From the NCBI GenBank assembly GCA_026075535.2, contig AP026542.1, positions 806,001 through 870,000 on the forward strand: a stretch of DNA of 64,000 nt, in the 5' to 3' direction. Source of the stretch: Tricholoma matsutake (lineage: Eukaryota; Basidiomycota; Agaricomycetes; Agaricales; Tricholomataceae). The notes under the pieces are model-generated. The model saw only the letters and a program-made list of their open reading frames with translations. It made no database searches and was not told where the DNA came from. Below, piece by piece: positions 1 through 9,763 of this stretch (the stretch's first letter is position 1; each line of letters begins with the position of its first letter). Made by a program: the position numbers and the translations under genes.

Positions 1-1430
1 ATTGTGACGTCTTTATTATCATTGTCTTCTTCTGGTATATGGTCCGCTCTCCATGATAGCACATCGCTCTGTACCATCTGAGATCCAGGTACGTGGACGA
101 GTTGCAAGTTGAATTCTGATAGGAATAAGCTCCATCTTGCCTGTCGTCTGTTCAGTTTCTGTGCCATCCGGAAGTACGTTAGGTTCTTGTGATCCGAGAG
201 GATTACTACCGGGTGTTCTGAACCCAGCAAGTAGTGTCTCCAAGTTTCCAGCAATCGTACTATCACCAGAAGTTCCCTGTCGTATATCTCGTAGTTCCAT
301 TCCGTTGGTGTCAGCGCATGCGATATGTATCTGCACGGATGCCAGTCTCCATTTGTATCCCTTTGTCTCAGCACTCCTCCTGTCGCGTGTTTTGAGGCGT
401 CTGATTCGATCATGAATGGCTTTGTCGGGTCTGGCATCAGCAGTACCGGTGCTTCTGCGAATTTCCTTTTCAGCGTCTGAAAGGCCTGTTCGCATTTGAT
501 TGTCCAGTTGAAGGTCCTGTCCTTCTTTGTCAGCTCATTAAGCGGTCTGCTTGTCTCCACAAAATGTCCGATAAACTTCCTGTAGAAGTTTCCAAATCCC
601 AGGAAAGATCTGACTGCCTTTACATTTGTCAGGGTTGGCCAATCCTGTATACCTGCTAGTTCTGTGCTGTCCATGGCAATTTCGTTGGGTCGGATGATCA
701 GACCCAAAAATTCCACTTTGTGGACATCGAACTTGCATTTCTCCGGTTTCAGGTATAAGTTGTTCTCTGCCAGTCTTTGCAGTACCCTCTTTGTCCTTTC
801 CTGGTGTTTGTTCTGATCCTTGGAGAATATTAGTATGTCATCCATGTAGATCACGAGCCATCCTTCTCCGATCATGTCGTGGAATATCTCATTCATCATC
901 GCCTGGAAGGTCGCCGGTGAGTTGCATAATCCAAAGAACATCACCGTTGGCTCAAACAGCCCCCGATTTGTCTTGAAGGCTGCTTTCCATTGATCTCCAT
1001 CTTTGATCCTGACGTTGTGATATCCCCATCGGATGTCCAATTTTGTAAACCATTTTGCCCCTCTTAGTTTGTCCAACAGGTCTCCTACCAGCGGCAGCGG
1101 GTAGGTGTTCTTGATTGTTCCGTTATTCAAGTACCTGTAATCTTGGCAGGGTCGTAGCACATCCGAGTCCTTCTTCGCAACAAAGAAGAATGGCAACGCC
1201 ATGGGCAATTTCGATGGTCGGATGTATCCTTTCTGCATGCTTTCATCTAGAAACTCATCGAGTTTCTTCTGTTCTGCCAGCGACAACGGGTAAACCCTGC
1301 AATCCTTTGCTACAAAGTCTGGTTTTAGTTCGATTGCGTGATCCCAGGGTCTTGATTCTGGGAATCGTTCCGATGCTTCCTTTTGAATATCCGTCAATAC
1401 TCCTTGTACTGTTCGGGGAGTAGTTTGTCT
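1..1430 (-). CDS. G1 pol: reverse transcriptase and RNase H (partial)
   Basis: A continuous frame enters from the left edge and reads RT then RNase H. Visible landmarks are the motif [13 protein letters not shown] before RT, the RT core with YMDDILIF (catalytic Asp pair, near 820-850), [14 protein letters not shown], and the RNase H start with [12 protein letters not shown] and YDRELL. No stop interrupts the stretch from about 1400 down to base 1, which makes this the best preserved polymerase in the window. Upstream (1430-1660) the frame shifts and stops appear (TGA at several places), so initiation from a gag-pol fusion is probably lost. It would copy element RNA inside a capsid-like particle. 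Integrase and chromodomain must lie outside the window. Confidence 0.85.
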
Positions 1431-1657
1431 AGGGTCTTCTGTTCGGGGTCTCCTTCCTTCTTGTGTGTCAGGTGTTGAGAGACCGATGTCTTTGCCCTAA
1501 TCCAGATGTTTTGTCCATAAGCATATCACAGTGATCCTTTTGCCTTCATGATCCGAGAGATCCTCTTCGTCGTCTGAGAATATCTGTATCTTGGCTCGTC
1601 ATATTCCTCTGTCAGCGGTGTCTTAGCTGGTTCAAATATTCCAATGACGGGTTCTCC

Positions 1658-2125
1658 TCAGATGTAGGTGACCAGTAGCTCGTCGTCTTCGATCTTTGGT
1701 TTGGGTGTCTCTTTTGGTTGTTCCATTGCCTGTTCCATTGCCTGTTCCATTGCCTGTTCCATTGCCTGTTCATGGTTTGCCTGTGCTGGGTTTTCCTTCC
1801 CAGTGTCTTCTTCGTCTTGCGGCCCAATGGGCTCCGCATCTTGAAGAGTCGTGATTGCGATCTCTTCATCATCAATTTCTTCGATCGTCGCTTTTCTTGT
1901 TTCAGAGAGCATCTTGCTTCCTTTTAGTTCTTTGTGGAGGACTCCTCCCATCAGTTTCACCTTGGCAACAACTCTTCGGCATAGCTCTCGGTGTTCTTCT
2001 TTCGCCAGCTCTTCTTTCTTGCCTTTGAGGGCTATCTTTTCCCTTGCTTTCGCAACTATTCGGGCCAGTGCCAGTCGTTCTTCTTCTTTTCTGGTGGCCA
2101 GTCTCTCCAGTTCTCTGGTGGCCAC
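1658..2125 (-). CDS. G1 charged spacer between gag and RT, with MEQA repeats
   Basis: A 155-residue open frame, very rich in Lys, Glu and Arg, overlapping the end of gag by about 70 bp in another frame. Residues 1-60 look helical. Near residues 118-138 there are repeats of Met-Glu-Gln-Ala, encoded by a 12-bp tandem repeat (about 1718-1775). In G3 a similar charged segment follows the protease, so here it probably lies directly against gag because the protease was deleted. It continues after a TGA into the pre-RT linker. Function unknown; probably a linker of the polyprotein. Confidence 0.55.
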   Translation of the reverse strand: MATRELERLATRKEEERLALARIVAKAREKIALKGKKEELAKEEHRELCRRVVAKVKLMGGVLHKELKGSKMLSETRKATIEEIDDEEIAITTLQDAEPIGPQDEEDTGKENPAQANHEQAMEQAMEQAMEQAMEQPKETPKPKIEDDELLVTYI

Positions 2126-3054
2126 CTTTTTCCATCGTGCTCGTTCTTCCTCAGCAGTCTTCTTCTTGAGGGCAAGCTTTTCTTGATCTCTAGCAATGAT
2201 GCCTCGGCACCCTCATCTCCGATGGCAGCGACGGCAGTCACTTTCTCTTCTCCATCGAGTTTGTTCAAGATCGCTCGGATCTTCGAGTAGGCTTCTTTGC
2301 CTTTGTTCTTTGGGGATGGCTGGTCCTCGGTCCTTCTTTCCCCTTTCTTGTGTTCGGTTGCTCTGTGTCCGGGCTGGTGGCACACAAAGCACAATCCTTT
2401 TTTCATGTGTTCGATCCTCTCCTGGTAGGAGAGGCAGTTGATCTCGAGTGGGGTTTCCTTTGCCTTAGAGACCAGGAGCTTCTTTGTAAAAGCCTCCTGC
2501 AGCCTCCCTGTAATGGCCTTTGCTCTCCTCCACTGTCCATCATACTTGGAGGCAGCATTGATCATTCCTTCCAAGGTTGTCGGGATTGTTTCCATGTTGA
2601 ATACTCTTTCAAGGAGCTTGGGGTTTAACCCATCCATGAAGAGTTCGATCAGGGTGGTGTCATCGTTGATTCCCGCCTTCTCTCGCAGGATTCGGAACTG
2701 CGCAATGTAGTCCTCCAGGTCCTGTCCCTGCTTCAATGTCTTCATCTTGGTTCTGGCCCTGCCAGCTTCGTCGATTGGCGTGAACGCTGTCTTGAGCGCC
2801 GATTCAAAGGCTGACCAAGTTCCTAGGTCTTCCTTTTCTGCCCATGTCTGTGCCCAGGGCACGGCGGTTCCTCCGTTCATGAAGGACAAAGCGAAGATGA
2901 TCTTCTTCTCATCTGTATCGTAGATTCTGTGGTTCACTCTCAAATAGAGTTTCACTTCTTGTAAGAACTTTGCAGTTCTCGTTTGGTCCCCTGTGAAGTC
3001 GGAGGGGGTTCGGATTCTAATCTCCTTGTTCGATGCGGTGGGTTCGGCAGACAT
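2056..3054 (-). CDS. G1 gag capsid/nucleocapsid protein
   Basis: A 332-residue gag. Residues 10-190 match the retrotransposon gag (capsid) layout, with landmarks FTGDQ, ALSFMNGGTAVPWAQ, LKQGQDLEDYIAQF and ELFMDGLNPKL. A single zinc knuckle CFVCHQPGHRATEH is at about residues 222-235. Its last ligand is His, not the usual Cys (C-X2-C-X4-H-X4-H), and G3 gag shares this. The start is the ATG after PNN at 3054, but the same frame stays open upstream to about 3335, just inside the LTR boundary, and encodes sequence resembling the same place in G3. True translation may therefore begin upstream. The 3' end is frameshifted relative to the family. Confidence 0.85.
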   Translation of the reverse strand: MSAEPTASNKEIRIRTPSDFTGDQTRTAKFLQEVKLYLRVNHRIYDTDEKKIIFALSFMNGGTAVPWAQTWAEKEDLGTWSAFESALKTAFTPIDEAGRARTKMKTLKQGQDLEDYIAQFRILREKAGINDDTTLIELFMDGLNPKLLERVFNMETIPTTLEGMINAASKYDGQWRRAKAITGRLQEAFTKKLLVSKAKETPLEINCLSYQERIEHMKKGLCFVCHQPGHRATEHKKGERRTEDQPSPKNKGKEAYSKIRAILNKLDGEEKVTAVAAIGDEGAEASLLEIKKSLPSRRRLLRKNEHDGKRWPPENWRDWPPEKKKNDWHWPE

Positions 3055-3388
3055 GTTATTGGGGATGTCGTCGTTGGATAAGGAGAATGGGTCTCGTTCT
3101 GGGGTTTCTTCTTTATCGAAGGGTCTAAAATCTTCTTCGGTGAGGTATCTTGGTTCCTCGTCTTCTGTTCGCTTTGAGAACCACTTTTGTGCTGGTTCTG
3201 AGTATCGTACTAGTCGACCTTGGTATCTATACCACGAGGTTCTTCCTGATGTCGATGCTCCTGTCGGAGGTCTGTCTGGGCTTTGTCTGAAAGACGTTGT
3301 GTCTGCACCTAGGTAGGTGGACTTCGTAGATCAGCTTGACCTTTTGTTAAAACTATAGGTCCTTGACTCAGCCTCGGCTTTGTATATC

Positions 3389-3638
3389 ACAGTTGGAGGC
3401 TTTCCAACTGTATCAGTGTCACACTAGGAGACTTTCCTAGTGTATTGGGCTTCCTGCCTTCACTTGGGTACTTCCTCAAGTAGTCACAGCTATCCGTACT
3501 CAGAGGCTTTCTGAGTAGACCATTCGTTTGTGTATCACAGTTGGAGGCTTTCCAACTGTCGAGTTCGGGTTATCACAGCTAGGGGCTTCCTAAGCTGTCG
3601 AGTTCAGGTTATCACAACTAAGGGACTTCCTTAGTTGT
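3389..3638 (-). promoter_or_regulatory. Array of seven hairpins in the LTR leader
   Basis: Seven short inverted repeats lie at 3389-3411, 3421-3443, 3462-3481, 3498-3516, 3537-3559, 3575-3598 and 3614-3638. Each has a stem of 7-10 bp; six have a 5-nt loop GGCTT or GACTT (AAGCC or AAGTC in element sense). Stem sequences differ between hairpins but remain complementary, while the loop is kept. The solo LTR at 24547-25265 keeps the same series (about 24972-25222). The role is unknown; packaging, dimerisation, translation control or protein binding are options. Confidence 0.8.
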
Positions 3639-3712
3639 TGAGTGTTCTGGTTGAGTCTAAGACCGTTGGTTGAATTAGGTCAAGCTGAGGAATACAGGCA
3701 GTATTACTACAG

Positions 3713-3720
3713 CTTATATA
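3713..3720 (-). promoter_or_regulatory. Predicted TATA box of the G1 LTR
   Basis: TATATAAG in element sense, conserved at 24890-24897 in the solo LTR copy. Its position implies that transcription starts about 30 bp downstream, so the hairpin array at 3389-3638 would lie in the transcribed R/U5 leader. Confidence 0.6.
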
Positions 3721-4036
3721 CAGTTCGAAGATATCTATTGTCCAATCAGAATGTAGGATTGTTATTAAGTATAAATAGAAAGAACAATAGAAAAGACAGG
3801 CCTCATGCCTTGCATGAGGCGTCTGATGTCACGGAGTGCTGCGGCGCAGCATGTCGATCGTGAGGGTCCGACATCACAGACCTCATGTGAAGGGGTTGTC
3901 GTACCACGGTGCATGTGGGAGTGGTTCAGGTCCATGGAGTCATCATGCGTCAGGGTGTCTGCCGTTGGAGGGGAGTTGAGTTGAATGGAAAAATGAACTG
4001 CCTGTACTTGCGGGTTCCTGTAGACAAATCATAACA

Positions 4037-6480
4037 GAGATCATCCCAATTGTCCTGGCACTCATTGATGAAGACATGGATGTACTGCTCCAGTTCCTGG
4101 TTGACTTGCTTGATCTGGCCATCCATTTGCAGGTGATAAGTGGTCAAAGCAAGGAGTTTGATCCCCAGAAGTGGGTACAGCTCACGAGTGAACTCTGCCA
4201 CAAACTGAGGGCCACAGTCAGAAAGAAAAGCACCAGGAAGTCCATGTAATTTTCACACATGGTGGAGATAGAGTTGGGCGGCACCCAGGGCACTGACAGT
4301 GGTGTGAGTGGAAATGAAGTGAGCATGTTTCCCTGCAGAATCAACTGTGCACATCACCATATCAAACCCATTCAACTCTGGCAACTCCACCACAAAATCG
4401 ACACTGACAACATCCCAATGACTCTCTGGAACAGGGAGAGGGTGTAGCTCACCAATGGGTTTGCAATGAGGAATCTTGGTGTGTAAGCAAAGGTCACAAG
4501 TACAGCAATACTGACCAATGAGCTGTGACATTTGTGGCCACCAGTAATTCTGTGAGGTGAGCTCCAAGGTCTTCCAGCATCCAGGATGGCAGGCAATCTG
4601 TGAGTCATGGTGTTGGGATATGATGCATCAATGAAGGTCTGGGTCATTGGGGATGTAGATGTGATCCCTGAAATACAACAAGTCCTCCTTTTCAGCCCAC
4701 TCTGCTGCATGCAAGGAGAGGGTGGAACCCTTCCTCAGTTCTTTAACAGCTCAGGCCATGACATCCTCATGTAAACCACTATGGTTTGTGTAACAAATGT
4801 CATGTATGATGTCCTGCTCCTCACCCTGGGGTGCAATGCCTTCCAATGCCCAGATAGTAAACAGGTTTGGCTGCAACAACACAATGTCTTGATTGTCATC
4901 ACTGCCATCCCCATGGTCTGCATGTCAGGAGAGGGCATCGGTCTTCCCCATGCTGCAACCCAGATGGTGGTGCAAGGAGAAGTTGAACCTGGATAGATAC
5001 AGGGACCAACAAGCTTGACAATGGTTCAATTTCTTGGCCATCATAAAGTACTTGAGACTCTTGTGATCCATCCAAATTTCCACCTTGTGTTGGGCACCCT
5101 CAAGGAAATGTCACCAATCCTCGAGTGCACACATTATTGCCAACATCTCCTTGTCATGGATCTCATAGTTTCACTCTACAGCACTAAGGCTTTTGGAATA
5201 GAACACAACAGTATGCCACTTCTGGTCCTCTGGAGACTGCTGACAACATGGCGCCCATCACAAAGTCAGAACTGTCGGCCTCTACATGAAAAGGATGTGA
5301 GTTGTCAGCAAAGGTAAGAATGGGAGCAAAAGTGACCATCTCCTTAAGCTTTTCAGATGCCTCCTGTTGTGCATTGTCCCACCTCCATGCCTCCTTCCCC
5401 ATCAAGTTGAACAGTGGTCATGAATGATGTGAGAAATCCTTGATAAAACACCAATAGAAATTGATGAAGTCCAGGAAAGACTGCACCTCTTTCTTGTTTG
5501 TGGGGGTTGGCCAAGCTGTGACCCCATTCACCTTGACAGGATCCATCTCCACCTGACCCTCTGAGATAATCAGGCTGAGGTACTTGATCTTGGTCTTCTC
5601 AAACTCGCACTTGTCCTGATGAAGGTAGAGTTTGTACTGTCAAAGTCATTCCAGGACGAGGTGCATAATGTGACGATGCTCTTCAACCATGAGTGAAGAT
5701 GAGGATGTCATTGAGATACATACAAATGATGCCTTTGAGGATGAGGTCATGGAAGATGTTGTTCATCATGGTCTGGAAGGTGGCAGGACTATTAGTAAGG
5801 CCAAAGAACATGACAAGTGGTTCAAAAAGACCATGGTTGGTATGAAAGGCTGCCTTCCACTCATCTCTCTCCTTTATCCTCACATTATTGTAGCCCCAAT
5901 GGATGTCAAGCTTGGTGAAGTATTGGGCTCCACAGAGTTGGTTCACAAGTTCAGAGATGAGAGGTAACCGGGAACAATCTTGACCATGATGTCATTGAGC
6001 CTTCTATAGTCTTGACCTGGTTGAAGTGAGCCATCCTTCTTCTTGACAAAGAAAAAGGGGGAGGCCATGGGTGACTTTGATGGTCAAATACATCCAGAGG
6101 CTAGGTGCTCATCGATGAACTGGTCAAGCTGTCACTGCTCCTTGGGGGAGAGAGGATAGACTTTGCAGGAGGAAGGGGTTGCCCCAGGAATGAGTTTGAT
6201 CATGTGATCCCATGGCTTGCACACAGGGAGAGAGTTGAATGATTCCTTGGAGAACATGTCCTTGAACTTGTGGAGATGAGGAAGCAAGGAGTCAGTAGAG
6301 AATTTAACAGCATTGTTTTTGTGGAAGGCCTCAGCGAGGCATTGGGATATGTTTGATGTAGCACACACCTCATGCAATGGACAAATCGCAGTGTAGAAAA
6401 TCTGATCACCTTCCTCCACTTACTCTGGTGCCTCCTCACTGTCATCTGAGTCTGGCATCAGATCAGGAACCCCCTCCAAC
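4037..6480 (-). pseudogene. G2 pol: RT, RNase H and integrase (broken, truncated)
   Basis: In element order: pre-RT linker (6132-6419, with SLPVCKPWDHMIKL), RT (about 5450-6130, with [13 protein letters not shown] and [19 protein letters not shown]), RNase H (4680-5405, with HVEADSSDFVMGAM), and integrase (4037-4567, zinc site CTCDLC and first catalytic Asp in SVDFVVELP). The RT active site reads YLNDILIF, so the first catalytic Asp is Asn. The frame is cut at N-W-D-D-L by the G1 LTR. Several stops and frameshifts make it non-functional. G5 carries the same YLND change. Confidence 0.82.
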
Positions 6481-6639
6481 TCCACATCAGGCACAGGTAG
6501 GGGTCCAGCATGACACTTCTGAGTGCGCCATACCAAGGCCCTTTGTCTGCAGTGCTCTTGTCTGGCTTTTGTGAAACAAGTGCAACAGCTGGATTGACAT
6601 CAGCTCATGGTGACCTCCCCAGTACACCAGTTAACATCT

Positions 6640-7181
6640 GGGTTGTGGTCTCAAAGCCATGGATAGCCCAAAATCACCTTCTGCTTCCCTAACTGAGTGA
6701 CAGCAACAAGGGTATGCTCACTATGATCTTTGTAAAGGAGGACCAGGTCCACAACCTCTCAGATGGCACTGGCTTCATTTGGGGACCCATCCACATTATA
6801 AACAGGTATTGGATGCAAGAGTGAGCAAGTATTCAGGTGATGTTGTTGTGTGAGATGGGCATTGATGAAGAGACCAGTAGCACTAGAGTCTAGGAGTGCA
6901 GAGACACCAAGTATCTGTCCAGTGTCAGTAGTCTGTACTTTGATTGCCAGGTTCAAGGAATGCGCAGAGGGAGTGGATGCAACAATATATTTGCATGGTA
7001 GCTTGTGCTCCCATGATTTAATTTTGGGGCATGAGGCAGAATTAGGAGGGGCAGGTATGTCTTCACCCAACTTTGAAGGGTCAGAGAGGGGAATAGTCAT
7101 GGAATCAGATTCATTCTCTGGGGATTCAACTGACAAAACTTCAAAGTGGTTATGGACAGGCAATGAGGGCATACGATTCAC
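6640..7181 (-). pseudogene. G2 aspartic protease region
   Basis: A 140-residue frame at 6759-7181 holds the retropepsin-like site as LDSSATGLFI, where G5 has LDSGATGLFI. The catalytic D-S-G triad is therefore changed to D-S-S by one G-to-A change. The fold continues after a frameshift towards 6640 (GKQKVILGYPW equivalent). It would process the polyprotein; this copy should be dead. Confidence 0.7.
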
Positions 7182-8438
7182 TCGCTGCGAATAGAAAAAT
7201 CCTGCTCCTCTACAACCTCTGATTTGATCTCCTCTGTAACCTGACCCTTTGCTTCCTTGACATCTACAAGTGCCAACAGGTCCTGGAGGAGTTTGTCTTG
7301 CCCCTCAGGGGTGAGCATGCGAATATCCTGACGATGGGGGCACACTCTCACCATGTGTCCAGTTTCCCCACAGCAGTAGCAGAGATTCAACCTATGTGTG
7401 CAGCTATGGGCTGCATCAACATCCATTGGCACCAGAACATTGATGGCTGGCACAGGAACCTGACAGATAGGAATGGGGTTCTGCTGGGGGAGGGTTCAAT
7501 TGAAGGTGTAGGGCACAGTGGTGGTGGTTGAAGCACAGAATGCAGCATTAAACACTGCATTTGTGAGTTGGTTCTCATCACAGAGTGAAGTGGCTTTGTA
7601 CCAAGCATAGATATTGTTGTCTGCTGGACGTCCTTCCAACATCTGTGCAATCAGGTCCTGAATCTCTCGGTTGAGGCCCCATCAGAACTTCACTACCACT
7701 GATAGCCCACTCCAATATCCTGCCATGTCCACCAAATCTTTAAACTCATCGATATAATTGTCCATAGATTGATGTGCCTGGTGGTAAGAGGATGACTCAA
7801 GTTGTGTCACTGCTCAGTGGCGCTCATTGAGGGGACAAAAGTGGCATACAAACTTTGCTCAAAAGTCACCCCAAGTGGAGAAAGGTAAAGAACTGAGTTC
7901 TTTAGTTTGGCATAGAATGCAGTCTACATAGAGATAGGCGCATTCAGATTTCATGTATGTGAAGGCCCAATAAATTTTTGCGGCTTCATTGACAAATTGA
8001 TGCAACTGGAGACTGATGTACAACTCACAGGAATTAAGGAATGCATGTCCCTGCACACACGTGCCATTAAATCTGGCGGGGGGGGGATGGTTTGATCTGG
8101 GTGCATTCCTTAGTGGGCATGTTAGGCAGCATGTTGTTGTTGTTGTTGGGCATGCTTGGAGTCACAATGGGGGGAATATTGGTTGTGGAGCTAGTCTGAA
8201 GGGTTCTGATGAAGTTTTCAATCGTAGATTTAAGTGAGTCAATTTGCACCTGTATTCTGGTAACATCACTTTCAAGCACGTCGAGGTGCTCTGATGTGTC
8301 CATAGCGCTAGGGGGCACATTTGGCAAAAATGGTGGCGCACTAAAGGTGGGACTGTCAGGAACGGTGTGTAGGGAGTCTATGGAGCTTTGGGAAGCGTCG
8401 TCCACTTCATACCTGCCTATCTTGGGCAGCACATTCAT
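7178..8438 (-). pseudogene. G2 gag (fragmented)
   Basis: The N-terminal part (8067-8438, 123 aa) has a coiled-coil-like stretch with LDVLESDVTRIQVQIDSL at residues 50-70 and ends in a run of Asn. A middle part at 7859-8056 carries KIYWAFTYMKSE. The C-terminal part at 7178-7453 has a standard CCHC zinc knuckle CYCCGETGHMVRVC. The pieces are in different frames or separated by stops, and match G5 gag in order. This is the capsid/nucleocapsid precursor. Confidence 0.75.
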
Positions 8439-8470
8439 GATTTTGGGGCCTTTAAGAGAGAGTTTCCTAC

Positions 8471-8883
8471 TATAAGGGCAACCTCAGCCTCTAGCAAAGG
8501 GAAATCTGAAGTTAAAATTATACTACATAGTACAGGGATTGGAGGCGCACCTAGCAAAGGGAAATCCAAAGAGAAAACTCTAAGGACCCCTTTGCCAGTG
8601 CCCAGTATATGTGAAAACTGCAAAAATCCAATAATAATCTAAAAATAGAAAAGGCGGAGATAGGCTGATCAAGGCCACCAAATGACATTGTACCAAGGGG
8701 TAGATGTTGGAAGGGGTACTCCATCTCTAAATATAAAACTGTCAACATGATAGAAAGGGAAATTAGTAATAAAATGAGGAAAAATCATAGAAAATGGAGA
8801 ATAGAAGGAAACAAGATGGGGAAAATATAGGACGAACATAAAAAATGGGAGAAACACGTGGGGCACCCTCTAGTCCCCTTACA
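8471..8883 (-). repeat. G2 5' LTR
   Basis: 413 bp; in element sense it runs from TGTAAGGGGACTAG to CCCTTATA. It matches the G5 LTRs at 38058-38479 and 46322-46745. The G-rich run at 8884-8890 lies outside it. Confidence 0.85.
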
Positions 8884-9104
8884 GGGGGGGTTGAACACAT
8901 CAGTGTGATGTGGCATGTGTACCAGGGTTGCTGGGTGCTTACCGCATGGGTATCCCCCTTCTGGGTCTCCTGGCATCCCTCTGCACCCTCCTAGCCCATG
9001 TTGACAGCCTCACATCCCATTTGAATGGGGAGGAGGGGATTGGGTGACTGTTGGCAGGCGTTACATTTTTTTGTCGTGGCAGGTCATCTCCAGTAGTATA
9101 CAAC

Positions 9105-9196
9105 CTAAAAAGCAATAAAATACAATTAGTTGATTGATAAAAAGAAAAAGAAAAAACTTATCTATGGCCCAAACGACAGTTGCCATCATTTGGGCC
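9105..9196 (-). other. Intron-like module with AQMM/VVWA palindrome (copy a)
   Basis: Inverted repeat at 9166-9196 (outer arms GGCCCAAA and TTTGGGCC), read on the minus strand as AQMMATVVWAI. It is followed by a pyrimidine-rich stretch with ATCAACTAAT (branch-like) and TTTTTAG/GTT at 9105. The donor reads ATAAGT instead of GTAAGT, so this copy is probably not spliceable. The same module occurs at nine or ten other places in the window. Confidence 0.6.
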
Positions 9197-9423
9197 TGCA
9201 TTCCATCCAGTTGGCTTGTTTGCAGGTGGTGGTGATGGTGGGAGTGGGCATGGGAATGGTGGTGGTGGTGGTGGTGGTAGAGTGGAGGGGAGGGAGGTGG
9301 TGGCATTGATGGTGGTGGTGAGTGATGAGCTGGCAACCTTGATGATGCAGCTGTGTGCTTTGTCATACAAAGCCAAACAGTGGTATGTAGTTGCATCAAT
9401 GGCATCACACATCAACTGCTGCA

Positions 9424-9486
9424 TAGTGTAATGGTAATGCATGTCTGTACTCTCTTAGTTAGTCATGAGGCTACAGGTTCAAATAC
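9424..9486 (+). promoter_or_regulatory. tRNA-like Pol III A and B boxes in T1
   Basis: A box TAGTGTAATGG (9424-9434) and B box GGTTCAAATAC (9476-9486), 41 bp apart, fit the tRNA internal promoter consensus. They point right, towards the T1 terminus 277 bp away. No cloverleaf with matching acceptor stem was recognised, so this is tRNA-derived (SINE-like) rather than a tRNA gene. Confidence 0.55.
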
Positions 9487-9763
9487 CATTCATGACATTA
9501 TTTTGCTAAGCTCAAATGGTCTGTTTGGATGCATGCAGACTGTCCTTGCTTGTCTGACCTGGTTGATCACAGATGTGGACAGATGAAATCTGTGGAATCC
9601 GAGTAAAATACATGGAATCTGTGTTAGTCTGCACGGATCTGTGTGGACTGTCACACCCTGTTGCACAGCTAAAATGGTTTATTGTATGGATTGCAAATCT
9701 GCATGGAGTCCATGCAAATCTGCACAGATCCATGCAGAACATATGGGGCAGTGTAAAGACCTC

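Larger units (their letters stand above)
1..4036 (-). mobile_element. G1: Ty3/gypsy retrotransposon, 5' part (runs off window)
   Basis: Minus-strand LTR retrotransposon with, in element order, a 5' LTR (3345-4036), gag, a charged spacer and the start of pol (RT and RNase H). The 3' part lies outside the window. It is inserted in the integrase of G2: the G2 reading frame ends at an N-W-D-D-L stretch exactly at 4037. The five bases next to the LTR (gagat, 4037-4041) should recur beyond the left edge as the target duplication. Gag, RT and LTR closely resemble those of G3, so both belong to one chromovirus-like clade. An aspartic protease is not seen between gag and RT. Confidence 0.88.
3345..4036 (-). 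repeat. G1 5' long terminal repeat
   Basis: 692 bp bounded by TGTTA...TAACA. It matches, in reverse complement, the solo LTR at 24547-25265 along its whole length. In element sense it contains a U3 with CATGAGG/CCTCATG palindromes, a TATATAAG box (3713-3720 on the plus strand), then an array of seven hairpins (3389-3638). It directly abuts the G2 integrase sequence at 4037. Confidence 0.88.
4037..8883 (-). mobile_element. G2: Ty3/gypsy retrotransposon, 5' two thirds, interrupted by G1
   Basis: Minus-strand element, near-identical over long stretches to the plus-strand G5 (38058-46745). It contains the 5' LTR (8471-8883), gag, protease, RT, RNase H and integrase up to the point where G1 entered; the integrase end, chromodomain and 3' LTR lie beyond the window. 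All frames are broken by stops and small indels. Its outer flank (from 8884) is TIR element T1. Confidence 0.88.
8884..9763 (+). mobile_element. T1: right part of a TIR element split by G2
   Basis: The right terminus reads GTGTAAAGACCTC (ends 9763), the reverse complement of the left end GAGGTCTTTACAC of T3 and T4. Just inside are subterminal repeats built on ATCCATGCAGA-like units. It contains an intron-like module (minus strand, 9105-9196), a CACATCCCATTTGAATGGG palindromic block near 9012-9035, (GGT)n runs and a tRNA-like A/B box pair. Its left half should lie left of G2, outside the window. It is inserted in G4, whose RNase H frame resumes at 9764. Confidence 0.65.

Noticed and set aside
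19..495. 158-codon minus-strand frame at the left edge
   Set aside because: Shadow of the real RT/RNase H frame, which runs off the window and shows all expected motifs.
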